From Phallusia mammillata (taxonomy: Eukaryota; Chordata; Ascidiacea; Phlebobranchia; Ascidiidae), in the NCBI GenBank assembly GCA_003260075.1, contig QLIY01000516.1:1-64000 (forward strand): 64,000 bases of DNA. Direction: 5' to 3'. Numbering within the stretch: the stretch's first letter is position 1; each line of letters begins with the position of its first letter. The notes under the pieces were generated by a model that saw only the letters and a program-made list of their open reading frames with translations, searched no databases and was not told the origin of the DNA. Of this stretch, positions 46,551-58,242 are shown one piece after another. The translations under genes and the position numbers were made by a program.

Positions 46551-49500
46551 TATTTTTATATATAGGTAAGAATATAATTTGTTTGAGCGTTAAAGAATAT
46601 ATTGTACAAACGTATAGCATTAAAAGCCCGATTGTTTTTATTGTGCCAAAGCTTCTTCACAATTGTAGTTTATTCCAATCTGGAACCGTGGATTCTTGGT
46701 TTTAGGAAGTCTCTTAAAGTGCACAACCGTACTTACGGGTTTATCTCGAATCGTGGGACTGGAAACGCGCAAGTACAGCTTGTCGCCGTCCTTCATGCAG
46801 CACCCGATCAGATTCTGAACGGAAAGCTCTTCTTGGAACAACAGGAAAGCATACCCTGCAAAAAAACAACACGAACTTATAGCAACGGCAATAACAACAC
46901 ACAGAAGCCGAAGCCCAATGGGACGAACAGTGGGGAAGAGCCAGCTCTTGTATTTAACTTCAAAGCAACATCTGTGTGGTTTAGGCCACTCTACAGCCTT
47001 TATCCAGCTACAGCGACACGTTAAAGAGGGTTTTGTGGGTTTTGTAATGGCTGATGACATGATGGCAACAGTTGAAACAAAGGCTGTTTGCATTAACGAT
47101 GGCAAAACATGCGCAGTAATAACACAACACATATTGTCAGCATGACTTACATTCCACTGTACTTCAACAAAGTGTGGAGTAAATCAACAGCGGTTAGGTT
47201 TGTATTCTTTTGCAAAAGATTTATCAGGAAATACTGGTTATAAATACTCTTGGCTTCCAACATTTTAGCGTTCGAGTCTAACACACACTGCAGGCATGAT
47301 GTTCAAGTGTGCATCCAAAAAAATGTTCTTTACGACAGAACATGCAATAAACTAGTAAAAAAAACTTGACTAACCTTTTGGTGGAAAATATGACTTGCTT
47401 TCAGCCTTGTGGGGCCAATCCACAACCAGTGGCCCAAAGCGCTTAAAACTTGTCTTAATCTCTTCTGCAAAACAAGCGAATTGTATTTATAGGATAACAG
47501 TTTACTCAAACAAGGCAGTAAATGAATATAACACCAAACCATAATCCCTTATGCCCTTATTTTTGCAATTTCGTTGCATAACACAGTAAAATATTTTGCA
47601 TATTATAACGAAATATCGATTGCAAATACCTCCGTATATTGACTAGATTGAGGGTTATGTAATTTTTATCTACATGGATTTTTGTGTAAAAGACAACCAC
47701 ATTGTAACCGCCGTTACAGGAAAATTGGAAAGTAAAATTTATAGCCTCATACACAAACAGTCGGGGTACATTGTGGTATACAATCTACAATGCTGTGAAA
47801 ATGTATAGGAAGTCAATACCACAAGTTTGGAAAATGTTTATTTCCAGGTTAACATATGACAGTGTTATAAAAACAAATTAAGTTCGCTAAAAAGCATCTT
47901 CAGTGTCTATAGAGAGCAATAAAAGGGATTAAAATTAAAAAAAAAGCAACAGTTTCTTCACAAACGCGATCATTCCTCAACTGAAGTCAATACCATGCGA
48001 CAAAATTACACTGAACCGATTTTTTACTACTGACCTTCGTCTATGTCCGGTGGAAGGCCGCCTACAAAGACTTTGCGCGAATAGCGGTCACGCGCAAACT
48101 CTCCGAGCAGTGGTGAGAGATGACTGTTGAGATTCGGAGCAATAGGATTCACATCCTCGTACAATATGTCGTTGTTCATGTCCATCCACTTGCCTGCAGA
48201 CAAATAAAATGCAAACGTTAGCATTTAGGTTATATCTTGATGTGGCAGAAGCGCATGAAGGCACTTGTACAGCTCATTCCTTTGCATGCAAAACACAAAA
48301 TGTACTGTAATGTTACAACAGGTCGCAGTGTATGCAAACGATATGGTAAAATGATTACGTGGCAAAGGATCAGAGCTAAAAACAAGCCCGTGGAATAAAA
48401 AACAACCTGATTTAATTCAATCGGTAATTACATACAACACGAACAGACTCAATATACTTTTGAGGATTAGCACTTTAATTATTCTCTGACTCACAAATCA
48501 AGCCGGAGGCTAAGTTCAGGCTTTTCCTAGACCGATTGGTTTTAGCTGGAAGATCTTTTGTGCAAACCAACTTCAATCTGTCATGTGTTTCTCATCACAA
48601 CTTAACCATTGTATATGAGTCGTGGACTAAAATTAGCAAGGAAGACAAACGCGCCTGAAGTGTTCGCGGAATTTTCGGTTCGAAATAACTTTGGTAATCT
48701 TGTTTTTGTCAGCCTGCATAGCAATATTAGTGTCGAAAACCTACGCATGTAAGGTATAATTTGTACAGCATGATTGGTCAATGTTGTTTTTAATATGGCA
48801 TTTGTTCTTGCAACAAATCGCAAAAAAAAAATTTGCCCAACGGTTTGCACCAAGCAATTACCAAGAAACAAGAAAAGGCTAATACCACAGCCTAACGCTT
48901 AATTGACATTTACCGTATCACTGACTTGCTTCAACGGACATGACACTTTAGTTAATGTTACACAGGAGATCAATTAACATCGCTTAGGTACATTCGGTCC
49001 AAACAGGGCCACTGCATGTCACTAATTGAAGCAAAAGGCAAAAAGTACACAATGAAGGTCATGCAAGCTTTTTACGTGTCCTTGGACCTTGACAAAGCTA
49101 GGCCAACGCTGGATTTTAACCCCAAAGTATAAACTGTTGACTGTAAGATTTGATGTGCGCCACACGCCAAAGGCCAAATTATTTTTTATCAAAGGCAGTT
49201 TTATATTGTGAAACACTGTATCACATTTTGCAAAAAAACGCACATTTAACAGAAAATAGGACTGTGTACGAAACCAAGATACAGATACAGGTTTTCTAGT
49301 AAAAGTTCACATCAATTTATAAAATAGACAAATAACTCTAACATCTTCCGAGGAAAATGGTTGTGTGCGCGGAAGTTACCAAGAGACAGGGCCGATGCTG
49401 CGCTTAGTCAGCATTTTCCGTGCAATGAATCAGCAAAGTTGGGGAGCTTGTATGCCCAATAAAGCTACCAAACATCCGTTCGGGACCTGATGGGTGGGGG

Positions 49501-52500
49501 TAGCCACTTGTTTACAAATTTTTAGCTAATTTTGCATGAATTTATGCCGCAACGCCTAAAGCTAAGTGCACGACTTCCGCAAAAGCTTGCTGGCTTAACG
49601 TTTGAACTTTACAGAGCTTGGTCTCGACATGATTTTATATTTTAAGTACATTGGCGGTGAAAATTGGGCAAAACAGGACTAACCAACAGTAGGTTGTTTG
49701 GCGAATCGGTAGAAACCACAATATATGGCAACGTAGGTGATTCGGGTTCAAAATTCTTCCAAAAATTCATGAGTCTCCGTTTGACAGACGTTACTTTAAG
49801 TAAGGCTTTTTACATGGTACGCATATTAATTGACCCTACAGACCACTGACCACGTTCTGACGCGTTGCCAACTGGAATTTCGTGTAGACAGGACGGAGCT
49901 TGCGGCTGGTAAGCACGAAGATAAGAAACCGCCAAGAATTCTCATGCGTGCGTGAAAACGAAGTAACGGCGAACAAACAAATCGGAGTTCCAAACCAGCA
50001 AGAGCTATTTCACGATTCGAATGCTTTTTTTCAACGGCACAACTTGGTGGTTTCCAGCAAGTTTGTAGCTACGTGAATAGTGTGAATCACTAATATAACT
50101 TTGTTTCCTAGTAATTGCAAAAATAGACTAGTTCGTGAAAAAGGTTTAAGCACCTTGACGACGGTTCATCGTTTTCTGGAATTTCATTAAACGTGGTTTA
50201 AAACAGAGTTCAAGTCGGTACACAAGCACTTAAGCATATGTCTACCGCGGAAAACAGTCATTTACATACAAAACAACAAAAAACACGAAATACGTGTTCG
50301 GAGCAATTCGCATTTGGTGTAACAGAGCAGTAGCATCGCTTTTTGTAGTAAAACTCGTCCACAGGATATCCGTGAGCAATTGCCACCGTACATACGGCAT
50401 TTATCACCCAAAAACACGTGACTGCAAACGGACGAATCAAAACGCTTGTTCAAAGGACAAACCTCCCCCTTACAAACGGTAATACCTGTTGCGTGATATT
50501 AGGCTTGTTTTTTCAGTAGTTTATCATGACAACAAAGGCGTTGCTACAAGGAACTGAAAATAAAAAAGGGCAACGCCAGGAGTTGTGATAACTTCACAAG
50601 TTAAAACTGGAAAAGCCGCCGTTGCTACACGCTTCGGCAAGTACTGACTATTTCGCTTGAAAAACAGGGATACAAAAGTCACCACAACGCTATTTGTAAA
50701 GCGCTTTGAAACTAATACACCATGATATAAACTTATTTTGGAGTTGAATCCATTCAGAATAATACGACCTTGGCAGGATGCACGGGTTTAAGGTGTTACA
50801 GGTTTCGCCAGCAAAAACACATTGTTCCAAGAGCATGACCAGAGGTTTCACCCCATTGTGCACGTAAACAGCAATGGTTGAACCTCGAAAAATAAAAGGT
50901 TTAGTAGTAATGTAGACCTTATTTAACGACCAGCACTGATTTTTACGTGCTGTCAACTATAATTCGACTTTATCTGTTAAAGTTTTTTTGAGAAACGATG
51001 GAGAAACGTACATTAAAAGCATTGGTTATAAATAGGAATCACCGCAATTATGAAACGTGTACAAAGAATAGCATGGAAAAACAGCTCTCCATATAAAGAC
51101 ACCAGTTACGCATAATTAAACACCGTCATAGCTTAGTTCAGGACGATTTGGTAAACCACGGGCTTTAAAATCTTCAATCTCTTTGAAAACAATGAGTCTA
51201 CATTTGTACAACAGCATAGCAAAAAACGTGTTACAGGCATATAGGTGTAACGACATCGGCGAAAGGCACCAAAGCGTTTGTCCACGAGTTTATTGGCGAT
51301 CTCGCTCAGTGGAACGCGGCGGCTGGTTGAGCTGGTAAGTCAACAGTTCGCGGTACCAAATGCTTGCGCGTGATTAGGTCGCAAAACACACAGGCATTAT
51401 CTGTCTGTAGAGAAACACCAGTACCGTCCGGGCTTACGTGGCACACTCTGTACGTTTCCTGCCGAACGACTACTGTGTATTAACGCAGGAAGCGATTGTT
51501 CGCGCTGTGGGCATATTATTCTACGCGTAATTTGCACAGCAACTGAGCAGTTCTCGTGTGAACACGGCCTGCCGTCTGCCAATCGCCGAAAACCCGCCGG
51601 TTAGCTGACTTTTGTGGCGAAATCGGGTGGGAAACATTCTGGTGTCAACAGGGTGCGTTGAGTCGCGCTCACGTGACCTCACGTGTCGCCATGACCAAAT
51701 CACGTGCCCTCGTGCCAAGTCAGCAGCTCAACGCGTCTTTTGAAATGTTGAAACATGCCAAAAGCGCATTTACATGCCACGGATTACATAAAGAAGCGAT
51801 TATTGGTGCAACATGGATTTTCTCCACGGTTCATCGCCCAAGCAGCCCGCCCCAAAAAGAGCATCATCACCGTGACGGCGCTACGTCACAACATTACGCA
51901 GCAGATTGCGGTTTTCAAAATGTGTTGAAACAGTACGACCCAGCCATCTTTAGCAGAACATGAACAAAAAAACGTTTAATTCAGACGCCATAAAGGTTTT
52001 TTTCACCCCACCTACAGAGGTTCGCTGTGTCATTGTTCAGGGATGCCAATTTATTTTTAGAACTCGAGGTTCTTATCCGGTGGTACATTTTACACCAACA
52101 GGCATACTGAACATGCTTGGTAAACATGGAACCTAAAGTCAAGTCAAATTTTTATTTGCATTGTTACTATACCCAATTGTCATTGATGAACAGTTAAATA
52201 AAAAAAAATGTTTTTTACGTGTGAGAAAAACGATAACAAGGTCTCAACGATGCCAGAAGTCGGTCACCACGCACTGCCTTTTTTGTCGCCTGACCATCAT
52301 GCTTCACATCAAATCCAAAGATGGGCGTCGCAATTAATTATAACGGACGTTAGTCTGTTGGCTAATGACGATTTAATCGATGAAAATCGCTTCTTGCAAT
52401 CAACTGTGCCATTTATCGTGAGTCCCTTACATCGATTTGTTAAATCGACCAACCTTGAAATAATGGCGAAAAAACAAAACTTGAACGTTTACGGTTTTTA

Positions 52501-55500
52501 GGAAAAGCGACCCGTAAAGGAGATAAGTAAAACCTCGATTTTCACCCAATTTGAACATGGCCTTTAGTGTCCAAACTAGCAGTTTTCCATCAACTTTACG
52601 CTTTTGTTGTCAGAAAAATTCACAAACTTCTTTATTTCCTTGGGTTTTAGTTTGGTTTTAGTCCAGTTATTGAACACAAATTAACAAACAGCTTTGTAAA
52701 CTGGAGATTTTTTTGTTTACTTTAACTCGCAACGTCTTCTTCGGTCACGACTAACGTTTTCCTGTGTTTTTTTGCCTGGGGGGGGGGTTGTTTACTTCAA
52801 CTCACAACGTCTTCTTCGGTCACGACTAACGTTTTCCTGTGTTTTTTTGCCTAGGAAGTAGGAAAAGGCCACGACTGGTAATGAAATAACGACCCCGACA
52901 GCCCGACAATTGGTCCCGATTAGGCCGTCTAATTACAACAAGGACGCACCATTTATTTCCAAAAGCGTCCATAGCTACCACTAAAACCACATGTAGAGCA
53001 GGTGTACAACAGCTCGAGGGTACGACGTTGTAATTGAGCTTCACGATTAGGAACTGTAGGTTAGGAGATCACACGTTATGATAAGTTATGTAACGTGTCA
53101 CACCGCAAACCGATAAAACTGTTTAGGTAAAAACAGAAGACTGGATTTTAGGTGTTTGCAAACCGGCCCAAATCAACAAAGCAGTTGACAATTTTATAGT
53201 GGGGGGGGGGGGTATGATAAGTTATGTAACGTGTCACACCGCAAACCGATGAAACTGTTTAGGTAAAAACAGAAGACTGGATTTTAGGCGTTTGCAAACC
53301 GGCCCAAATCAACAAAGCAGTTGACAATTTTATAGTGGTCACCCAAGAACAAAATAATGCCCATGGAATGAAAAGGAATTTTATTTCGTTTTCTGTATAC
53401 CCGAACCAAGCTATATTTTTAAAACACTGTAAACTTGGAAAAGGTTTTTCAATTGATCAGGGCTCCCAAACATGTTTTCATTTTGGTCTACTTTTACACC
53501 AATTCTTTAGAATACAAATAGTTTTGCCCACAAACATAAACTGATGTATGTTGAACTAAGGGGGGGGGGGGCCATTTTGGTCTACTTTTACACCAATTCT
53601 TTAGAACACAAATAGTTTTGCCCACAAACATAAACTGATGTATGTTGAACTAAGGTCAAACCATCCTCCTAATTTTGCAAAACGCCCTTGTCCATAAAAA
53701 CCGGGATCAATACGACGAAAAATCTCGAACGTTGAATTGCGAATCCCCTTATGAGCAACTTTGTTCGTGTACTTTAAGACAATACGGCGTACGGCCATCC
53801 TGGCACTGTGTTAAGTCATGATGTCACAGAACTAAGACCCGCGCGACGCCAAAGCTATCGCGTAATTTCTTGTCATTTCAATTCCATATGTCTTCAACAA
53901 CAGATTCCCAGTAAGCGGAAGTGACGTATAACAGGAATCGAGCTCAAACCGGAAACTCGTGAAATGCGTGCCATGGAAATTCACCCGGAGAGTTTCACAA
54001 ACAGGCAAAAATATCTCAAAGACACTGTGTAATATAATGCACCACGATTATCGATATTGGGCAGACAATCACGTGGTCTGGTCACGTGATAAACGAACCG
54101 GGCACGGTATATTTTGAGTGGATTGCGGCGTCACAATATACAAAATAGGAATACGCATTGAGATTGGAAGAAGATCGCAATTATGGAACGCAAGCGGAAA
54201 GTTTTAATGAGCAATGTCGCATGACTGAAACTGGAGTAAAATTTCCCAATTTTAATGACTGGGCCAGTCACGCTTGGCAACTCGGCCACGAAAAGTCAAT
54301 TACGAGATGTGGGACATTGAAAATTTGCAGATCGTCAAACCAAATTTGTTGTGGTGTATGACAGCCTGCCTACGAAAAAAGAACTACTCTTTTCGCAAAA
54401 TGTAGTTTACAAAAAGGCGAAAAAATTTACTGATGCGTTCCATTTTCCCGCACTACCTAAAATTCGTTTCGTGTTTATACGTTTACAGGCTTTTAAATAA
54501 ATTTATTGTTTTTGTTTTTCGGCTATCAGTGCCTAGGAAAAGGGGTGTTTCCAGTACCTTAACTTTAAACAATATTATAAGGGCAGCACGACAGACCATG
54601 AACCCAATGCATTCGTAAAATTCCAGCGAGACCGGAACCATAAAGTTACTTGGAAATACTTCGAAATCTCCCGAAGGGGAAATTACAGCACAATGCGGCC
54701 AAGGTGTCCGCCATCAACACAGCATACTGACAGCAATGGCAAAAAAGTTTTAGCCTCCGGGAAGCACGATTTTGTATGGCAGTGAACTATGCGTCACCAG
54801 GATTAGTAAAAAGCGACCCATCAAAAAGCTAAAAATATTTTTGGATTGTTTTAAAAAGCTATTGTATGTTTTTCACAATTTTAATTTGGGCAAAATCGGC
54901 GACAAAAATAGCTGTTAGTTCACTACTGGAATTGTTAATTACGAATTTAAATACAACTTAACACGCTGTGACATTTTTCCCGCAAAATTACAAAACTTGC
55001 ATTTGGAAATTCGCAAATCATCAATTGAGTTTTAAGTATTTGATATAAAAAGCTCGGATATTTAAAAATAAAACATTGTTTCGCCTAAGTAAGGTGATTT
55101 TGGTTACATTTTTCTGCTTAAACGTTTGCATCTCCAAACTAAAGGTTCAAAAATGTTGAAAAACCAAAATTGTATGCAAATATTTTTCAATTTAACATGG
55201 TAATAAATACAGTAATAAGCAGTAAAACACACTAGGCCGATAAAGCAAGTTTGGGGACCGACAAAGTTTTTATCGATCACGCCAATTTCAACGTTGCGAG
55301 CACCTCTAATCGCGTCACGTAATGTTACAATGTGTGCCTGCAACGAAACCAGTAAAGCGAAACCAAGTCAGGCAGTTCGCCCTGATTGGCAACAACTTCG
55401 TGCTGGCATTCGGACAAACATAGTACAGGTGTGGTTATACAATACAGGCCAGGATCAGGCATTTTTAGGCGAATTTTTGTGCAATAGGTTTAAAGGAAAC

Positions 55501-58208
55501 CGTTTTATGACATATTTTGACGGCACAACGATTTACGGACTGGACAATTTGCGCTCAAAATATTGTGCTCGAAATAAAAACAAAAATATTCCAGAAAAAT
55601 AAAAAAACCTTGTTCGACCTTACATGAATTATTTCCGCTTCGGGGTCATTCTAATAATTTTACCATGAGTTCGCGACTGGACACAAATAACGTGTCTGCT
55701 GGGACGAATTAAGCAAAGTCAAGTGTGCCCAACTCCAAAATCCTTGGTATCTCCAGTCAACGCCAGACCAATCTAAACCACGTGACCTTGTGACTTACAA
55801 ACGTCACCAAAGAGCAGACCAAGTCGGGAGCATTACAAGCGCCAACTAAATGACATATGTTGCATGCCTGTTTGAAGGGACGTCTGCGATTCCACAAGGA
55901 ATGCTATCCTATGACGTCACACTTGCCACGTCTGTCACGTAAGCATGAGATAACTGGCTGCATAGAGAAGTTCAATGATCTCATGACAAACGTCTGTATC
56001 CGGTTTTTGAGTGCCCGAGTGAACGACAATTGACAAGTCAAGTAACAATTATTGTAAAGTTTATAAATCTGTTGGACAACATTCGAAATCTATATATAGC
56101 ACCAACAAAAAGTACATTACTTTCTGTGTACTGTAAAAAATTGACATGCCACGTTAAACGAAAGCAATTATAAAGCTAGAGGACTTATTAGTTGAATCAC
56201 AGTTTTTTGATGCATAAAGTAGTCTCTCAAAATTAATGCAATCGTTTCTCAGAATATAAAAATTAAGCAATAAAAGTTTATGTTTCAAAACCATACATGC
56301 AGCCCCTAAAAGGGGGGGGGGGAGACTTATTAGTTGAATCACAGTTTTTGGATGCAAAAAGTAGTCTCTCAAAATTAATGCAATCGTTTCTCAGAATATA
56401 AAAATAAAGCAATAAAAGTTTATGTTTCAAAACCATACATGCAGCCCCTAAAAGATCAGAAAACTGATAGGGAAGTCCCTTAAAATGGTAGAGTCATGCT
56501 AGACTTCGTTTATCCGGGTTCATTTTTCACCGTATTTGCTATTGGCAAGCCATACGCTTCCAGTAACAATAAACTTTGGCAAACAGTGCGGGTAAAATTT
56601 TTGCCAGTCGTAACTGTAATTTCCTATGGCACAGCGGAAACGCGATTGTTTTCGCAGAAAAACGACGGAAAATGGCAGCGAGTAATACCAAGGCCTTGCG
56701 GGGAACAGACCATGCAGTTGTCATGCAGTGTTAATCCGGTATTTTATACGTGTGTTTTGCAACTACAAACAGAAAAATTCCACTGAATCGCGTGTTTATG
56801 GTAAACTAAAAGAATACTGTGTACTGACAGTGCGAATCAATGCCATATATCAACATGCAGATAGCGTAATGTCTTTAACAGAAAAAAGTAAACGGACTGT
56901 TTAGCATTGCAGTGAACTGAAAGGTTACACACAGTATTGATTCTCCAACGATCGCCTCGTAGACCCGATAGCAATCAGAAAAGTGGGGCAAACACAAATT
57001 ACACAACGCAAAGTCGAAACTTTCCACCGCAGTGTGTGACGTCATACCGCGCGTGAGAGTGACGTAACAGTTGGCGATTAGCGCCGATCGAAAGACGCAA
57101 TTAAGTTAAATCGTCGACACGTAGCAAGTTTAAGGCCCTGGAGTCTCCCCAGGCGGCAAGCCACGTCAAAACCAGACCAGCCACCATCACAACCACCAGG
57201 TTTTAAACCAGGCCGCGTTGGTTGGCGTACGTGGAAAATATTCATCTGTCATTGTTACAGAGCAAACAGCATACACTTGGGTTTGCGATACGAGGCTGTT
57301 TTCAGCGTAGTTTCAATGCAACAGGTTGTTGACCGCGGAACCCGCCTAAACCGCGCAAGATTGCAACTTTGTAGTTGACTGACCTGCCCGGGCACATTCC
57401 GCTTTGCGAGCGGGCAACAAACAACACACAAGAAGGCAGAACACTTTTAACGTTACATCATGGAACCCGAACCCGGGCTGCACCAAAACAACCCAAGCAA
57501 CAACCGATAGTCTCTAGTGACGTCATACAATATGCGTACGGGCGTAAGCAAGGAAAGGTCGTAGGGATTACGGGTGTTATCGCCTCATCGTTTGCCAACA
57601 GCGCTAATCGAAATCACTGGTGCTCAGACCACGTTGAACGCATCACGGGACTAAGATAGCACTATGACGTCACACAAAGTTTGCTGACGACCGAGAAGTC
57701 GCGCTTCAATGGGCAGCGCTAGTAAGGAGAAAATGCCCCCGCGGGGAAATGTTCGGAAGTGTATGGGGTGAGTATGATGTAATGCATGGGGAAAACAAAA
57801 AATTATGACCGTGAAAAAAACGATTGGCATGCAAGATTTACCTCGACGCCGTGGTAAAAGTCCCGCTGAAAAGAAAAATAACACACGCTGTTAGTCACGC
57901 GTTAGGTAAAAGTAAGTGTTTGCATGCGCGTAAAAACTGTTTGCGAATCTATAAGTAAAAGATTGAAACACTTCCGAAAAAACTTTGATAAAACAGTTAA
58001 AGGTAGAAAACTTCATACAAAATGTGCTTAAAGCTGCAATGATAAGCTGTAAACATATTCAGGTCTACACACAAGAGGCGAATGCGAAACACCGAGCTGT
58101 CCCAATTGGGCTTCGTGACTGGCATGACTCTAATAAAATGACATTGATTTTTTGTGTCCTTGTTTTCACGGGGCCCAGGCTACCGACAAATTGACTGTAA
58201 CAGAGCAA

Positions 58209-58242
<34 letters not shown>

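Larger units (their letters stand above)
48194..57841 (-). other. CPEB 9.6-kb intron, no exon recognised
   Basis: No coding exon was identified. It contains contig-end repeats around G-runs 52778-52787, 53201-53212, 53560-53571 and 56312-56322. Three CACGTG boxes cluster at 51670-51706, and three TGACGTCA sites plus one TGACGTAA lie at 57037-57672. Some stretches (51.2-52.0 and 56.9-57.7 kb) look richer in G+C and CpG than their surroundings. Confidence 0.6.

Noticed and set aside
46472..46705. Poly-glycine reading frames (also 16476-16712 and 58152-58415)
   Set aside because: Produced entirely by G-runs that are probable gaps.
46602..47024. 140-residue plus-strand frame
   Set aside because: It is antisense to CPEB RRM1 exon 46855-46737 and flanking intron.
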